Shown here: piece by piece, positions 49,351-56,496 of the stretch
How positions within the stretch are numbered: the stretch's first letter is position 1
Layout: every line of letters starts with the position of its first letter
Origin: Hymenobacter elongatus
GTDB taxonomy: Bacteria; Bacteroidota; Bacteroidia; Cytophagales; Hymenobacteraceae
Direction: 5' to 3'
Assembly: GCF_004745955.1 (NCBI RefSeq)
Contig: NZ_SRLD01000014.1
Span: 48,615 to 112,614, forward strand
Length of the DNA stretch: 64,000 nt
The notes under the pieces: generated by a model
The model's database searches: none
Told to the model about the DNA's origin: nothing
Seen by the model: the letters and a program-made list of their open reading frames with translations, nothing else
Translations under genes and position numbers: made by a program

Positions 49351-49441
49351 GTCTGAAAGCAATACCTGCGCGTCATGCTTCGACAAGCGGACGCCAGATC
49401 AAGCATAACGCGCAGGCATGACCGTTTTATGATTTTCAGAC
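49351..49441. repeat. Intergenic inverted repeat, copy j (long-loop variant)
   Basis: Inner arms CCTGCGCGTCATGCTT (49365) and AAGCATAACGCGCAGG (to 49416) match at 15 of 16; outer arms GTCTGAAA (49351) and TTTCAGAC (to 49441). The centre, read on the minus strand, contains GATCTGGCGTC, as in copy f at 39.5 kb, so f and j form a sub-type. Confidence 0.7.
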
Positions 49442-49534
49442 CCTACTCAACTCCAGTGAAATTTCCGGTGTTAACCACTGGCTATTTCGGCGGCACAGGC
49501 GCAGTGCGTACTATTGTGGGCACTTTCTTCTCTT

Positions 49535-50353
49535 ATGCAACACCTTCACGAAGCCACTGCCCACATTCGCCAGCAGATTGGCGACTTCCAGCCCGAATTC
49601 GGCATCATTCTCGGCACCGGCCTGGGCGCTTTGGTGCACGACATTGCTATTGACTTCACACTGCCCTACGCCCAGATTCCGCACTTTCCGACCTCGACGG
49701 TGGAAAGCCACTCGGGCAATTTGCTGGCCGGCACGCTGGCCGGGCGGCGGGTGCTGGTGATGCAGGGCCGCTTTCACTACTACGAAGGCTACTCGATGCC
49801 GCAGGTAGTCTTTCCGGTGCGCGTCATGAAGCTGCTCGGCATCCGGAAGCTTTTTGTTAGCAATGCCAGCGGCGGCCTGCACCCCGACTTTGATTACGGC
49901 GACCTGATGCTGATTGAGGACCACATCAATCTGCAGCCCACTAACCCGCTGGTGGGCCGCAACCTCGACGAGCTGGGCCCGCGCTTCCCCGATATGCTGG
50001 AGCCCTACGACCTGGCGCTGCTGACCCAGGCCCAGGAGGCGGCGCAGGCACTGGGCTTTGCCCACAAAGTGCGGCGCGGCGTGTATGCTAGCCTGCCGGG
50101 GCCAATGCTCGAAACACCCGCCGAATACCGCTACCTGCGCACCATCGGGGCCGACGCGGTGGGCATGAGCACGGTGCCGGAAGTTATTGCGGCCGTGCAT
50201 GCGGGCGTGCCGGTGCTGGCCATTTCGGTTATCACCGACCTATGCTCGCCGGGTAAGCTAAAAAAAGTCGCTATAGCCGATATTCTGCGCGTGGCAGCCG
50301 AAGCCGAGCCTCGCCTGACAGCCCTGCTCCGGGCCGTGCTGGAGCGGCAATAG
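49535..50353 (+). CDS. Purine nucleoside phosphorylase
   Basis: 272 residues from the ATG at 49535. Trimeric PNP/MTAP-family landmarks: FGIILGTGLGALVHDI, VMQGRFHYYEGYSMPQVVFPVRVM (phosphate and ribose site with the GRxHxYEG motif), FVSNASGGLHPDFDYGDLMLI, LPGPMLETPAEYRYLRTIGADAVGMSTVPEVI, and ISVITDLCSPG (purine-binding Asp/Asn region). It cleaves inosine and guanosine with phosphate in purine salvage. A one-mismatch -7 box (TACTATTG, 49509-49516) excludes the earlier in-frame start at 49514. Confidence 0.93.
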   Translation: MQHLHEATAHIRQQIGDFQPEFGIILGTGLGALVHDIAIDFTLPYAQIPHFPTSTVESHSGNLLAGTLAGRRVLVMQGRFHYYEGYSMPQVVFPVRVMKLLGIRKLFVSNASGGLHPDFDYGDLMLIEDHINLQPTNPLVGRNLDELGPRFPDMLEPYDLALLTQAQEAAQALGFAHKVRRGVYASLPGPMLETPAEYRYLRTIGADAVGMSTVPEVIAAVHAGVPVLAISVITDLCSPGKLKKVAIADILRVAAEAEPRLTALLRAVLERQ

Positions 50354-50381
50354 TTTATTCTGCTTAGCAGTTGCTGCTACA

Positions 50382-50420
50382 CAAAAAAGGCCCGCAGCAT
50401 TATGCTGCGGGCCTTTTTTG
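50382..50420. terminator. Bidirectional terminator after the phosphorylase gene
   Basis: A perfect 19-bp stem (CAAAAAAGGCCCGCAGCAT and its complement) with a 1-nt centre (3-nt loop once the last A-T pair opens) and A/T runs on both sides. It serves the convergent DUF4249 gene as well. Confidence 0.88.
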
Positions 50421-50436
50421 TGCGGCTGCCGCCACA

Positions 50437-51309
50437 TTACTGAATGATAACGGTGCGGCGTTGATAGCTGAGGACGGTGAAGATGCCCAATCCGCCTTCT
50501 ACCGACGACTGAATGGCGGCGGGCTGGGCGAAGGGGTTGCCGTTGGCGCCGCGGGCACCATCTACCGACTGCAAGAACCGGTAGTAGGGCTGGTCGATGT
50601 GGTAGAGCGTGACGAGCAGCGTATCGTTGGCCGAGTAGCGGTAGCTGGTGCCAAGCGTGACGAGCTGGCCGTTAGTGAGCCGGTCGTCTAGTTCGAAGTC
50701 GCGGTTGGGATTCTCGGAGATGCTGTCGGCGTGAATCTGCAGGCGGTAGAAGTCGGCCGTAGCAGCGTTGTCTTGAAACCGTACCAGCAGGTAAGCCTTG
50801 CGCTCCTCCGCCGTCTTGTCGTTGAATTTCCACTCCACCTTCTCGATAGGCACTACCGTGGGCATCGTGGCCCTACCCGTGACGTGGCGGCCGTTGGTGT
50901 CCTGCACATCGAGCGTAAACGTGTCGCCGGGCTTGGCTACGAGGGCATTGCGGCCGATGTGCGTGTAGACTTTTTGGGTGAGTGTGTCAAGGCCGGGTGA
51001 AAAGCGAAAGGCTTCTTTCTGGCCCGAAGGCAGCGTAAGCACCACTGCCACGTTCGTCAGCAGCCGGGGTTCGGGGCTGCTCAAGTAGGGTACGGTTTCG
51101 CTCACCGTTAGGCGCGGCACCTGGCCGGGCTCGAGGTAGCACTCTACCACCAGCTGCGACGGAAATGCGGGCAGCTCCACGTCGATATCCTTCTGCAGAT
51201 TACAGCCCGTAGCCGCCAGCAGCGTTAGCACAGCTAGAGCTACGCGCGCCGTGCCGCGCCGCGCGCCGCGGGTCAGAAAGGAAGAAGCCAGAGAAAAGAG
51301 AGAGGTCAT
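50437..51309 (-). CDS. DUF4249-family lipoprotein
   Basis: 290 residues from the ATG at 51307-51309. Lipobox AATGC (VALAVLTLLAATGC). The mature part fits DUF4249: an opening QKDIDVELPAFPSQLVVECYLEPGQVPRLTVSETVPYLS, then NVAVVLTLPSGQKEAF, KPGDTFTLDVQDTNGRHVTGRATMP, and YHIDQPYYRFLQSVDG towards the end. In Bacteroidetes this family is encoded beside TonB-dependent receptors and probably sits over the receptor as a surface lipoprotein. Here it follows the receptor gene by 33 bp, so the two are one operon. Confidence 0.85.
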   Translation of the reverse strand: MTSLFSLASSFLTRGARRGTARVALAVLTLLAATGCNLQKDIDVELPAFPSQLVVECYLEPGQVPRLTVSETVPYLSSPEPRLLTNVAVVLTLPSGQKEAFRFSPGLDTLTQKVYTHIGRNALVAKPGDTFTLDVQDTNGRHVTGRATMPTVVPIEKVEWKFNDKTAEERKAYLLVRFQDNAATADFYRLQIHADSISENPNRDFELDDRLTNGQLVTLGTSYRYSANDTLLVTLYHIDQPYYRFLQSVDGARGANGNPFAQPAAIQSSVEGGLGIFTVLSYQRRTVIIQ

Positions 51310-51342
51310 ATAGAGGAGCAACACGAAGCCGACGAGAAACGG

Positions 51343-53685
51343 TTAAAACTTAAAATTATACGTCACGGAAGGTATCACCGGAAACAGCGACACCTGCCGG
51401 GCCCGGAAGTTGGTCACGTCGCCCGTTGCTTCGTCTTCCACCTGCTCGAAGTAAATAAAGTAAGGGTTGCGCCGGTTGTAGGCATTATAAATACTGAAGG
51501 TCAGATCTGACTCGCCACGCTTGGGGCGCAGCTTGTAGACCATGCCCAGGTCCATGCGGTTGTAGGGAGCCATGCGGTAGGAGTTACGGTCGGGGTACAC
51601 CGGTACGGCCGTGACGTTGTCGCCAAAAACATCCTGTAGCAAAAATCGACCCTGGGGCAGCGTGGTAGGCGCGCCGGACGTGAATACGAACGAGGCCGTT
51701 AGGTTGATGCGCTCCGTGAGCTTGTGCAGCGCCACCACCGTCAGGTTGTGCCGCCGGTCGTAGGTCGGGAAAAATACCTTGCCGTTGTTGATGCCCGTGC
51801 CGCCGCGCTGGGCCGGAAACTGCCGGTTGGTCCAGGCCAGGGAGTAGCCGATCCAGCCCGTGGTGCGCCCCGATTTTTTCTCCAGATACAGCTCGTTGCC
51901 ATACGCCCAGCCTTTGCCAAAGAGAAACTCCGCGTCCAGGTCTTCATTGGCAAACAGCTGGGCCCCATCCCGGAAATCAACCTGGTTTTGCGCCCATTTG
52001 TAGTACACTTCATTGGTAAGCAGGTATTTGCCCTGGCCCAGCAGAAAGCTGATGCCGGTGGCTACCTGCTGGGAGCGTTGGGGCTTCACATTCTGGCGCG
52101 ACGGATACCAGATATCGGTGGGCAGCGACGCGCCCGAGTTGGACACCAAATGCACGTATTGGTACATCAGCGCGTAGCTGGCTTTCAACGAGGTTTTGGG
52201 CGTGAGCGAATAGCGCACCGCACCCCGGGGCTCGACGGCGCCAAACCGGTCGGTGCCACTCTGAAAGCCGGTGAAGCGCAGCCCATAGTCAAGCTGGAGC
52301 TTATCGTTGACTTTGTAGTTGTCGGAGGCGTAGAGCGACGCTTCCTGGCCCCGGTAAATGGTTTCGGAGCCGATGTTGAGGCTGCCATCGGTGCTGCTGG
52401 CCGACAAGCGCCCGACGTTGAAGCGGTGGTTGGTGGCACTCAGGCCGAGCTTCAGCGTGTGCTTGTCGTTGAAAGCATAATCCAGGTCGGAGCGCAAGGC
52501 ATAGTCCTGAATTTCAGACGACAGACTGAAGCCGAACTGGTCGAGCTGATTGGCAATCTGATACTGGTAGCGCGTGGTCGAAACGGTGGTATTCAGAAAC
52601 AGCTTCGGGGAGAAAACGTGGTTCCAGCGCAACGCGCCCACCGTATTGCCCCAGATAAAGTCGAAGTTGAAGCCGTTGGGACTATTGAAGCCAAAGATGT
52701 CGCGGCCGTAGTAGCCAGTGAAGAATATCTGGTCTTTCTCGCCGAGCTTGTAGTTGGCCTTGGCGTTGAAATCGTAGAAATAGTAGTCCGGAATGGGGTT
52801 GAAATCCTCCTGATCCTTGTTGAGCTTATTGATCTGGCGCGTGAAAATATCGAAGTAGGTGCGCCGGCCCGAGAGCAGAAACGAACCCTTGTCCTTCACG
52901 ATGGGGCCCTCTAGCGTCAGGCGCGAGGAAATAAGGCCCAGGCCACCACTAACGCCAATCTTCTGGGCGTCGCCTTCCCGCATCTTCACATCTACCACCG
53001 ACGAGAGCCGCCCGCCGTACTGGGCCGGAAAGCCGCCCTTATACAAGTCCACACTCTGTACGGCATCGGCGTTGAAAACCGAAAATAGGCCAAAAAGGTG
53101 GGAGGGATTGTACACTACCGCATCGTCGATCAGAAACAGGTTCTGGTCGGCCGAGCCTCCGCGCACGAACAGGCCGCTGGTGCCTTCGCCGCCGTTCTGC
53201 ACGCCGGGCTTGAGCTGCAGGGTCTTGAGCAAATCGACTTCCCCAAAAAGGGCTGGCAGCAGCTTGGCGTCCCGGGCGTTGAGGTGTTCCACGCTCATCT
53301 GGGTGGTTTGCAGCTTCTGCTCCAGTGTGCCCGTGCCTTCTACCAGCACTTCGCCCAACTCGTTGCTCGCTTCCGGCAGGCTGAAGGAAATACGCTGCGT
53401 TCGGGCCACGTTCAGCTCCCGCGTCTGGCTTTGGTAGCCGATAAAGGAAATAACCAACTGGTGGCGGCCCGTAGGCAGGGGCAGAGAATAAAACCCGGTC
53501 GAGTCGGCGGTGACGCCCGTGCCCAGCGCCGGCACGGCTACCGAGGCCCCCGGCAGCACGCTCCGGTCGGCCCCCGACCGCACGTAGCCGCTCAGGGTAG
53601 CTCGTTGCTGCGCAGGCAGCACCAGGGGCAAACAGCTGAGGAAGAGTGTAAAGCTACAGGAGAGAGCAAAACCAAATAGACGCAT
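51343..53685 (-). CDS. TonB-dependent receptor with carboxypeptidase-like regulatory domain
   Basis: 780 residues from the ATG at 53683-53685, signal peptide to about residue 26. A CarboxypepD_reg-like domain comes first (ATLSGYVRSGADRSVLPGASVAVPAL). The plug follows with LKTLQLKPGVQNGGEGTSGLFVRGGSADQNLFLIDDAVVYNP. A 22-strand-type barrel rich in alternating aromatic residues ends ...PSVTYNFKF with a terminal phenylalanine, as outer-membrane proteins require. It imports a ligand across the outer membrane using TonB energy; the ligand is unknown. With the downstream DUF4249 lipoprotein it forms a two-gene uptake unit, distinct from SusCD. Confidence 0.93.
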   Translation of the reverse strand: MRLFGFALSCSFTLFLSCLPLVLPAQQRATLSGYVRSGADRSVLPGASVAVPALGTGVTADSTGFYSLPLPTGRHQLVISFIGYQSQTRELNVARTQRISFSLPEASNELGEVLVEGTGTLEQKLQTTQMSVEHLNARDAKLLPALFGEVDLLKTLQLKPGVQNGGEGTSGLFVRGGSADQNLFLIDDAVVYNPSHLFGLFSVFNADAVQSVDLYKGGFPAQYGGRLSSVVDVKMREGDAQKIGVSGGLGLISSRLTLEGPIVKDKGSFLLSGRRTYFDIFTRQINKLNKDQEDFNPIPDYYFYDFNAKANYKLGEKDQIFFTGYYGRDIFGFNSPNGFNFDFIWGNTVGALRWNHVFSPKLFLNTTVSTTRYQYQIANQLDQFGFSLSSEIQDYALRSDLDYAFNDKHTLKLGLSATNHRFNVGRLSASSTDGSLNIGSETIYRGQEASLYASDNYKVNDKLQLDYGLRFTGFQSGTDRFGAVEPRGAVRYSLTPKTSLKASYALMYQYVHLVSNSGASLPTDIWYPSRQNVKPQRSQQVATGISFLLGQGKYLLTNEVYYKWAQNQVDFRDGAQLFANEDLDAEFLFGKGWAYGNELYLEKKSGRTTGWIGYSLAWTNRQFPAQRGGTGINNGKVFFPTYDRRHNLTVVALHKLTERINLTASFVFTSGAPTTLPQGRFLLQDVFGDNVTAVPVYPDRNSYRMAPYNRMDLGMVYKLRPKRGESDLTFSIYNAYNRRNPYFIYFEQVEDEATGDVTNFRARQVSLFPVIPSVTYNFKF

Positions 53686-53709
53686 TGGGGCAGATAAGAT
53701 AAACGGGCA

Positions 53710-53717
53710 CAAAGGTA
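53710..53717 (-). promoter_or_regulatory. -7 box TACCTTTG for the TonB receptor operon
   Basis: An exact TAnnTTTG match on the minus strand, 25 bp before the ATG at 53685. A TTG lies 15 nt further upstream, a little closer than usual. Confidence 0.6.
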
Positions 53718-53845
53718 GTTAGCCTCGTCTGGCAAACCCCGTAGCGAAGCGGATAGTTTACGGCTGCTACCTGTTGCTGAGAATACTATCCGGTAGCAGC
53801 CCGGTCCCTCTCCCGGGAGCCATAAGCGGCCCCAGAAGTTGCGTG

Positions 53846-54151
53846 CTACAGATAGGATTGTACCGTTTGGCTGAGCTGCTGGGCCGGCACCACGCCCGAC
53901 TGCCGCCACACCGGCTGGCCTTTGTGAAACAAAATCAGCGTTGGAACACCCTGCACCCGAAACTGCTGGGCCACGGCCGGATTACGGTCAACGTCAATCT
54001 TGATGATCTTAAGCTTGCCCTGGTGCTGCGCCGCTACTTGTTCCAGAATCGGAGCCATTGCTTTGCAGGGGCCGCACCAGTCGGCGTAAAAATCGACCAG
54101 TACCGGCATTCCAGGGCTGTTGATGAGTTCAGTGAAAGATTTCTTCGGCAT
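53846..54151 (-). CDS. trxA: Thioredoxin
   Basis: 101 residues from the ATG at 54149-54151, the usual thioredoxin size. The active site is VDFYADWCGPCKAMAP with C26 and C29; the buried aspartate side (KIDVDRNPAVAQQF) and the cis-proline GVPTLILF are present. It reduces protein disulfides in the cytoplasm. The open frame extends upstream to 54244 without any signal peptide or similarity, so the short form is preferred. It is monocistronic; a terminator lies between it and the next gene upstream. Confidence 0.92.
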   Translation of the reverse strand: MPKKSFTELINSPGMPVLVDFYADWCGPCKAMAPILEQVAAQHQGKLKIIKIDVDRNPAVAQQFRVQGVPTLILFHKGQPVWRQSGVVPAQQLSQTVQSYL

Positions 54152-54221
54152 GGCGACAACACGATTAGCGGTAGGAGAGAAGCAGCTCACTGCCTGTGGC
54201 TGCCTCGGGGCTATACGCAGA

Positions 54222-54255
54222 AAAGCCCGCCGCTGACTCTGCAACGGCGGGCTTT
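54222..54255 (-). terminator. Terminator of the 54281-54727 gene
   Basis: AAAGCCCGCCG and CGGCGGGCTTT form an 11-bp stem with a 12-nt loop, 26 bp past the stop codon. On the minus strand it ends in TTTTC. Confidence 0.7.
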
Positions 54256-54280
54256 CCCGTGTAGAAAAAACGAATTGGCG

Positions 54281-54727
54281 CTAGCGTCGGTCCACGACGG
54301 TTACATCGTTGCCGACCTCGGGGAAGGTGAAACGACCACCTACTACCTTCTTGCCCGCTACCTGACACTCCCAGGTATAGCGACCCGGAGTTCCTTTGGC
54401 CGCCTCGCCCGATTCAGTCTTGAAGTAGTCAGCGTCAGCAGGTTCGGAAGGAAAGATTACGTCGATTCCGTTCTGGCCTTTTTCGATTTGCTTCACCAGG
54501 ATAAACTCCTTGCCGCTGGTCTGGCTGATGACCACGAAACGAGCGGTGTAGGTACCCAACTGTCCGAATTTATCCATGACCCCCATTTTGATGTAGGCAT
54601 CAGTAGATACCATCCAGGTTTGGGCACGGGCGGCTGTTGGCGTCAGTACCAACAAGGCTAGCACCAAGCCGGCTGCCCGGAGCAGGTGCGAAAGGCGAAG
54701 TGAAGAGTTGTGAGTAGAGTTACGCAT
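54281..54727 (-). CDS. Small secreted hypothetical protein
   Basis: 148 residues with a signal peptide (LLRAAGLVLALLVLTPTAARAQ). The mature 110 residues form a beta-rich domain with SGKEFILVKQIEKGQNGIDVIFPSEPADADYF and PGRYTWECQVAGKKVVGGRFTF. A single cysteine is left. I do not recognise the family; the layout suggests a small Ig-like or lipocalin-like periplasmic protein. It lies between its own terminator and an AT-rich upstream region (54728-54987) with no other gene. Confidence 0.68.
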   Translation of the reverse strand: MRNSTHNSSLRLSHLLRAAGLVLALLVLTPTAARAQTWMVSTDAYIKMGVMDKFGQLGTYTARFVVISQTSGKEFILVKQIEKGQNGIDVIFPSEPADADYFKTESGEAAKGTPGRYTWECQVAGKKVVGGRFTFPEVGNDVTVVDRR

Positions 54728-54987
54728 GGCAAGTATTTGAGAAGTTGGAAGATGCAGTACTAAAGCAAGGAAAAAATGTTTTCGAAGAGTAGAACGGTAA
54801 ACCGACCCTGTTAAGAGTCCTTAAAGAAGCTAAAATGCAGGTGAGAAGTGTATTTGCTCCACTCCCGCAACCAAATATAGAATTAATTCGGATGCTGATG
54901 CAACAACTTTTCAGATTTTTCGTCGCTAGTGGTTTATAAAAAGCGTGCCAGTTATTTTCGTCACAACCGCTTGCTTCTCTTTTGCTT

Positions 54988-55317
54988 ATGACGCGTCGAC
55001 GGGCTAAGCAGCAACGCTTCCTGCCTACAGTTGAGCTGCCAGTGGGAGCGGAACCCGGCTGTGAGCTGTGTCAGCGGTTTGTGCGTTCCGTGTCGCGGCA
55101 TCATTTGGTGCCCCGGCAGGAAGGTGGCCGCCACGGGCCCACGGTAGCGCTGTGCCAGCCGTGTCACAGCACGGTTCATTTGCTACTCGATAACCGGGAG
55201 CTGGCCCGAAAGTATTCGACCGTGGAAACCCTGCGCCTTGCACCTGAGTTGCAGAAGTACCTGGAATGGGTGCGCCGCAGCCGGATTGAGCATATTTCCA
55301 ATCGAAGACGGCGGTGA
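54988..55317 (+). CDS. HNH-endonuclease-like small protein
   Basis: 109 residues from the ATG at 54988. Very basic ends flank a metal-binding centre: C25-x2-C28 (CELCQR), then SRHHLVPRQEGG with the HH pair of the HNH betabetaalpha fold, and C56-x2-C59-H60 (CQPCHSTVHLLL). This matches the HNH layout of two zinc knuckles around a catalytic histidine. Such stand-alone domains can be nicking enzymes or DNA-binding remnants; the present one is common in Bacteroidetes chromosomes and not tied to a phage here. A TATTTTCG near-match lies upstream. Confidence 0.78.
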   Translation: MTRRRAKQQRFLPTVELPVGAEPGCELCQRFVRSVSRHHLVPRQEGGRHGPTVALCQPCHSTVHLLLDNRELARKYSTVETLRLAPELQKYLEWVRRSRIEHISNRRRR

Positions 55318-55344
55318 AGCAGGATAGGAGTAGCGCTTGCGTGC

Positions 55345-55352
55345 TAGCTTTG
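55345..55352 (+). promoter_or_regulatory. -7 box TAGCTTTG for the DUF6687-like gene
   Basis: An exact TAnnTTTG match 60 bp before the ATG at 55413. Confidence 0.45.
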
Positions 55353-55412
55353 GCACTCGGAGCTGTGCCCGCTCCGCCTTTGCTGATTCTGTCCTGATTG
55401 TTTGGCTTCCCA

Positions 55413-56474
55413 ATGTCCTACCATTTTGTCCCGTTTCAGGCCCTGCGCCGCCAGCCGACTATCGTAGTCGACAGCACTGCCACCGGAGCCGCTCTGGTGC
55501 TGGCCCACTGGCGGGCCGCGCCCACGCCCGTTGCCCTGCGCGACGATACCAGTGCCGGCTCGGTGCTGCGCGCCCTGCGCCACCCGGCCTTTACGGAACT
55601 GGCGGCCCGGGCCGTAACCGCCAATCATTTCGACGTGGATGGCTTTGTGGGCGTCTGGAGCCTGCTGCACCCGGAAGCTGCGTTGCGCCACGAAGCGCTG
55701 CTCCGCCGCACGGCCCTGCTCGGCGACTTTCGGGAGTTGGATTGGCAAGACGACCGAGCCGATCAGGCGCTGCAACTGGTGTGCTGGCTGAATGCCAAAG
55801 AGAAGGAGCTGTTTTATCCGCCGTTTGGCGCGCCGGTGCTGCGGCGGCGCGAAGACGAAGCCTCGGCTGAAAAATTCGCCTGGTTTCTGCCCCGCTTCGA
55901 AGCGCTGCTCCTGGACCCGGAGAGCGGCCGGGCCGCCTGGAAACCGGAATACGAGCGAGTGCGCCAGGCAGTAGCTGGCATGCAGAGCTCGGCCACGCAA
56001 ATCCGGCGGCATCCGGCCATTGGCCTAGTGGTAATTCGCACGCCGGAGCCGTTGCCGTATTACGCCTTGTTCGGACATACTGCCGGGGACGATATCGTGC
56101 TGAGTATCTATGCGGGGCAGCGGTATGAGCTGGAGTATAAATACACTACCTGGATTGATCTGGAGTCGCGGCCCACGCTGCCACGCTTGCCGCTGGCGGC
56201 GCTGGCGGCACAGCTGAACGCCCAGGAAAAAAGCTCGCACCGCTGGACCTTCGACGGTATCACCGACACCGGCCCATTGTTGCGCTTGGCGGGTAAAACG
56301 CTGCGCAAGACCGAGCGCTACGCCGACCCCGACCACCGTCCAATCTATGCTTCGTCCATTGATCCAGACGCGGTGGAGCAAGCCGTGGTAGCTTTTTTGC
56401 AACAAGGCTACGCCCGGATTCAGTCCCGCCGCTACTGGACGTGGGCCGAAATCCGGGCGGCGGGGGCTGAGTAG
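55413..56474 (+). CDS. DUF6687-like conserved protein
   Basis: 353 residues from the ATG at 55413; no signal peptide or membrane helix. It opens SYHFVPFQALRRQPTIVVDSTATGAALVLAHW, contains VTANHFDVDGFVGVWSLLHPEAAL, an acidic/histidine motif (NHFDVDG) recalling DHH-type phosphoesterases, and ends with a helical part. I believe this family is called DUF6687, from memory. It is soluble and presumably cytoplasmic; the metal-binding-like motif suggests hydrolase activity, but this is inference. It converges with sbcC. Confidence 0.72.
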   Translation: MSYHFVPFQALRRQPTIVVDSTATGAALVLAHWRAAPTPVALRDDTSAGSVLRALRHPAFTELAARAVTANHFDVDGFVGVWSLLHPEAALRHEALLRRTALLGDFRELDWQDDRADQALQLVCWLNAKEKELFYPPFGAPVLRRREDEASAEKFAWFLPRFEALLLDPESGRAAWKPEYERVRQAVAGMQSSATQIRRHPAIGLVVIRTPEPLPYYALFGHTAGDDIVLSIYAGQRYELEYKYTTWIDLESRPTLPRLPLAALAAQLNAQEKSSHRWTFDGITDTGPLLRLAGKTLRKTERYADPDHRPIYASSIDPDAVEQAVVAFLQQGYARIQSRRYWTWAEIRAAGAE

Positions 56475-56496
56475 AGCTTACTCGCTGAAAGGGGGC

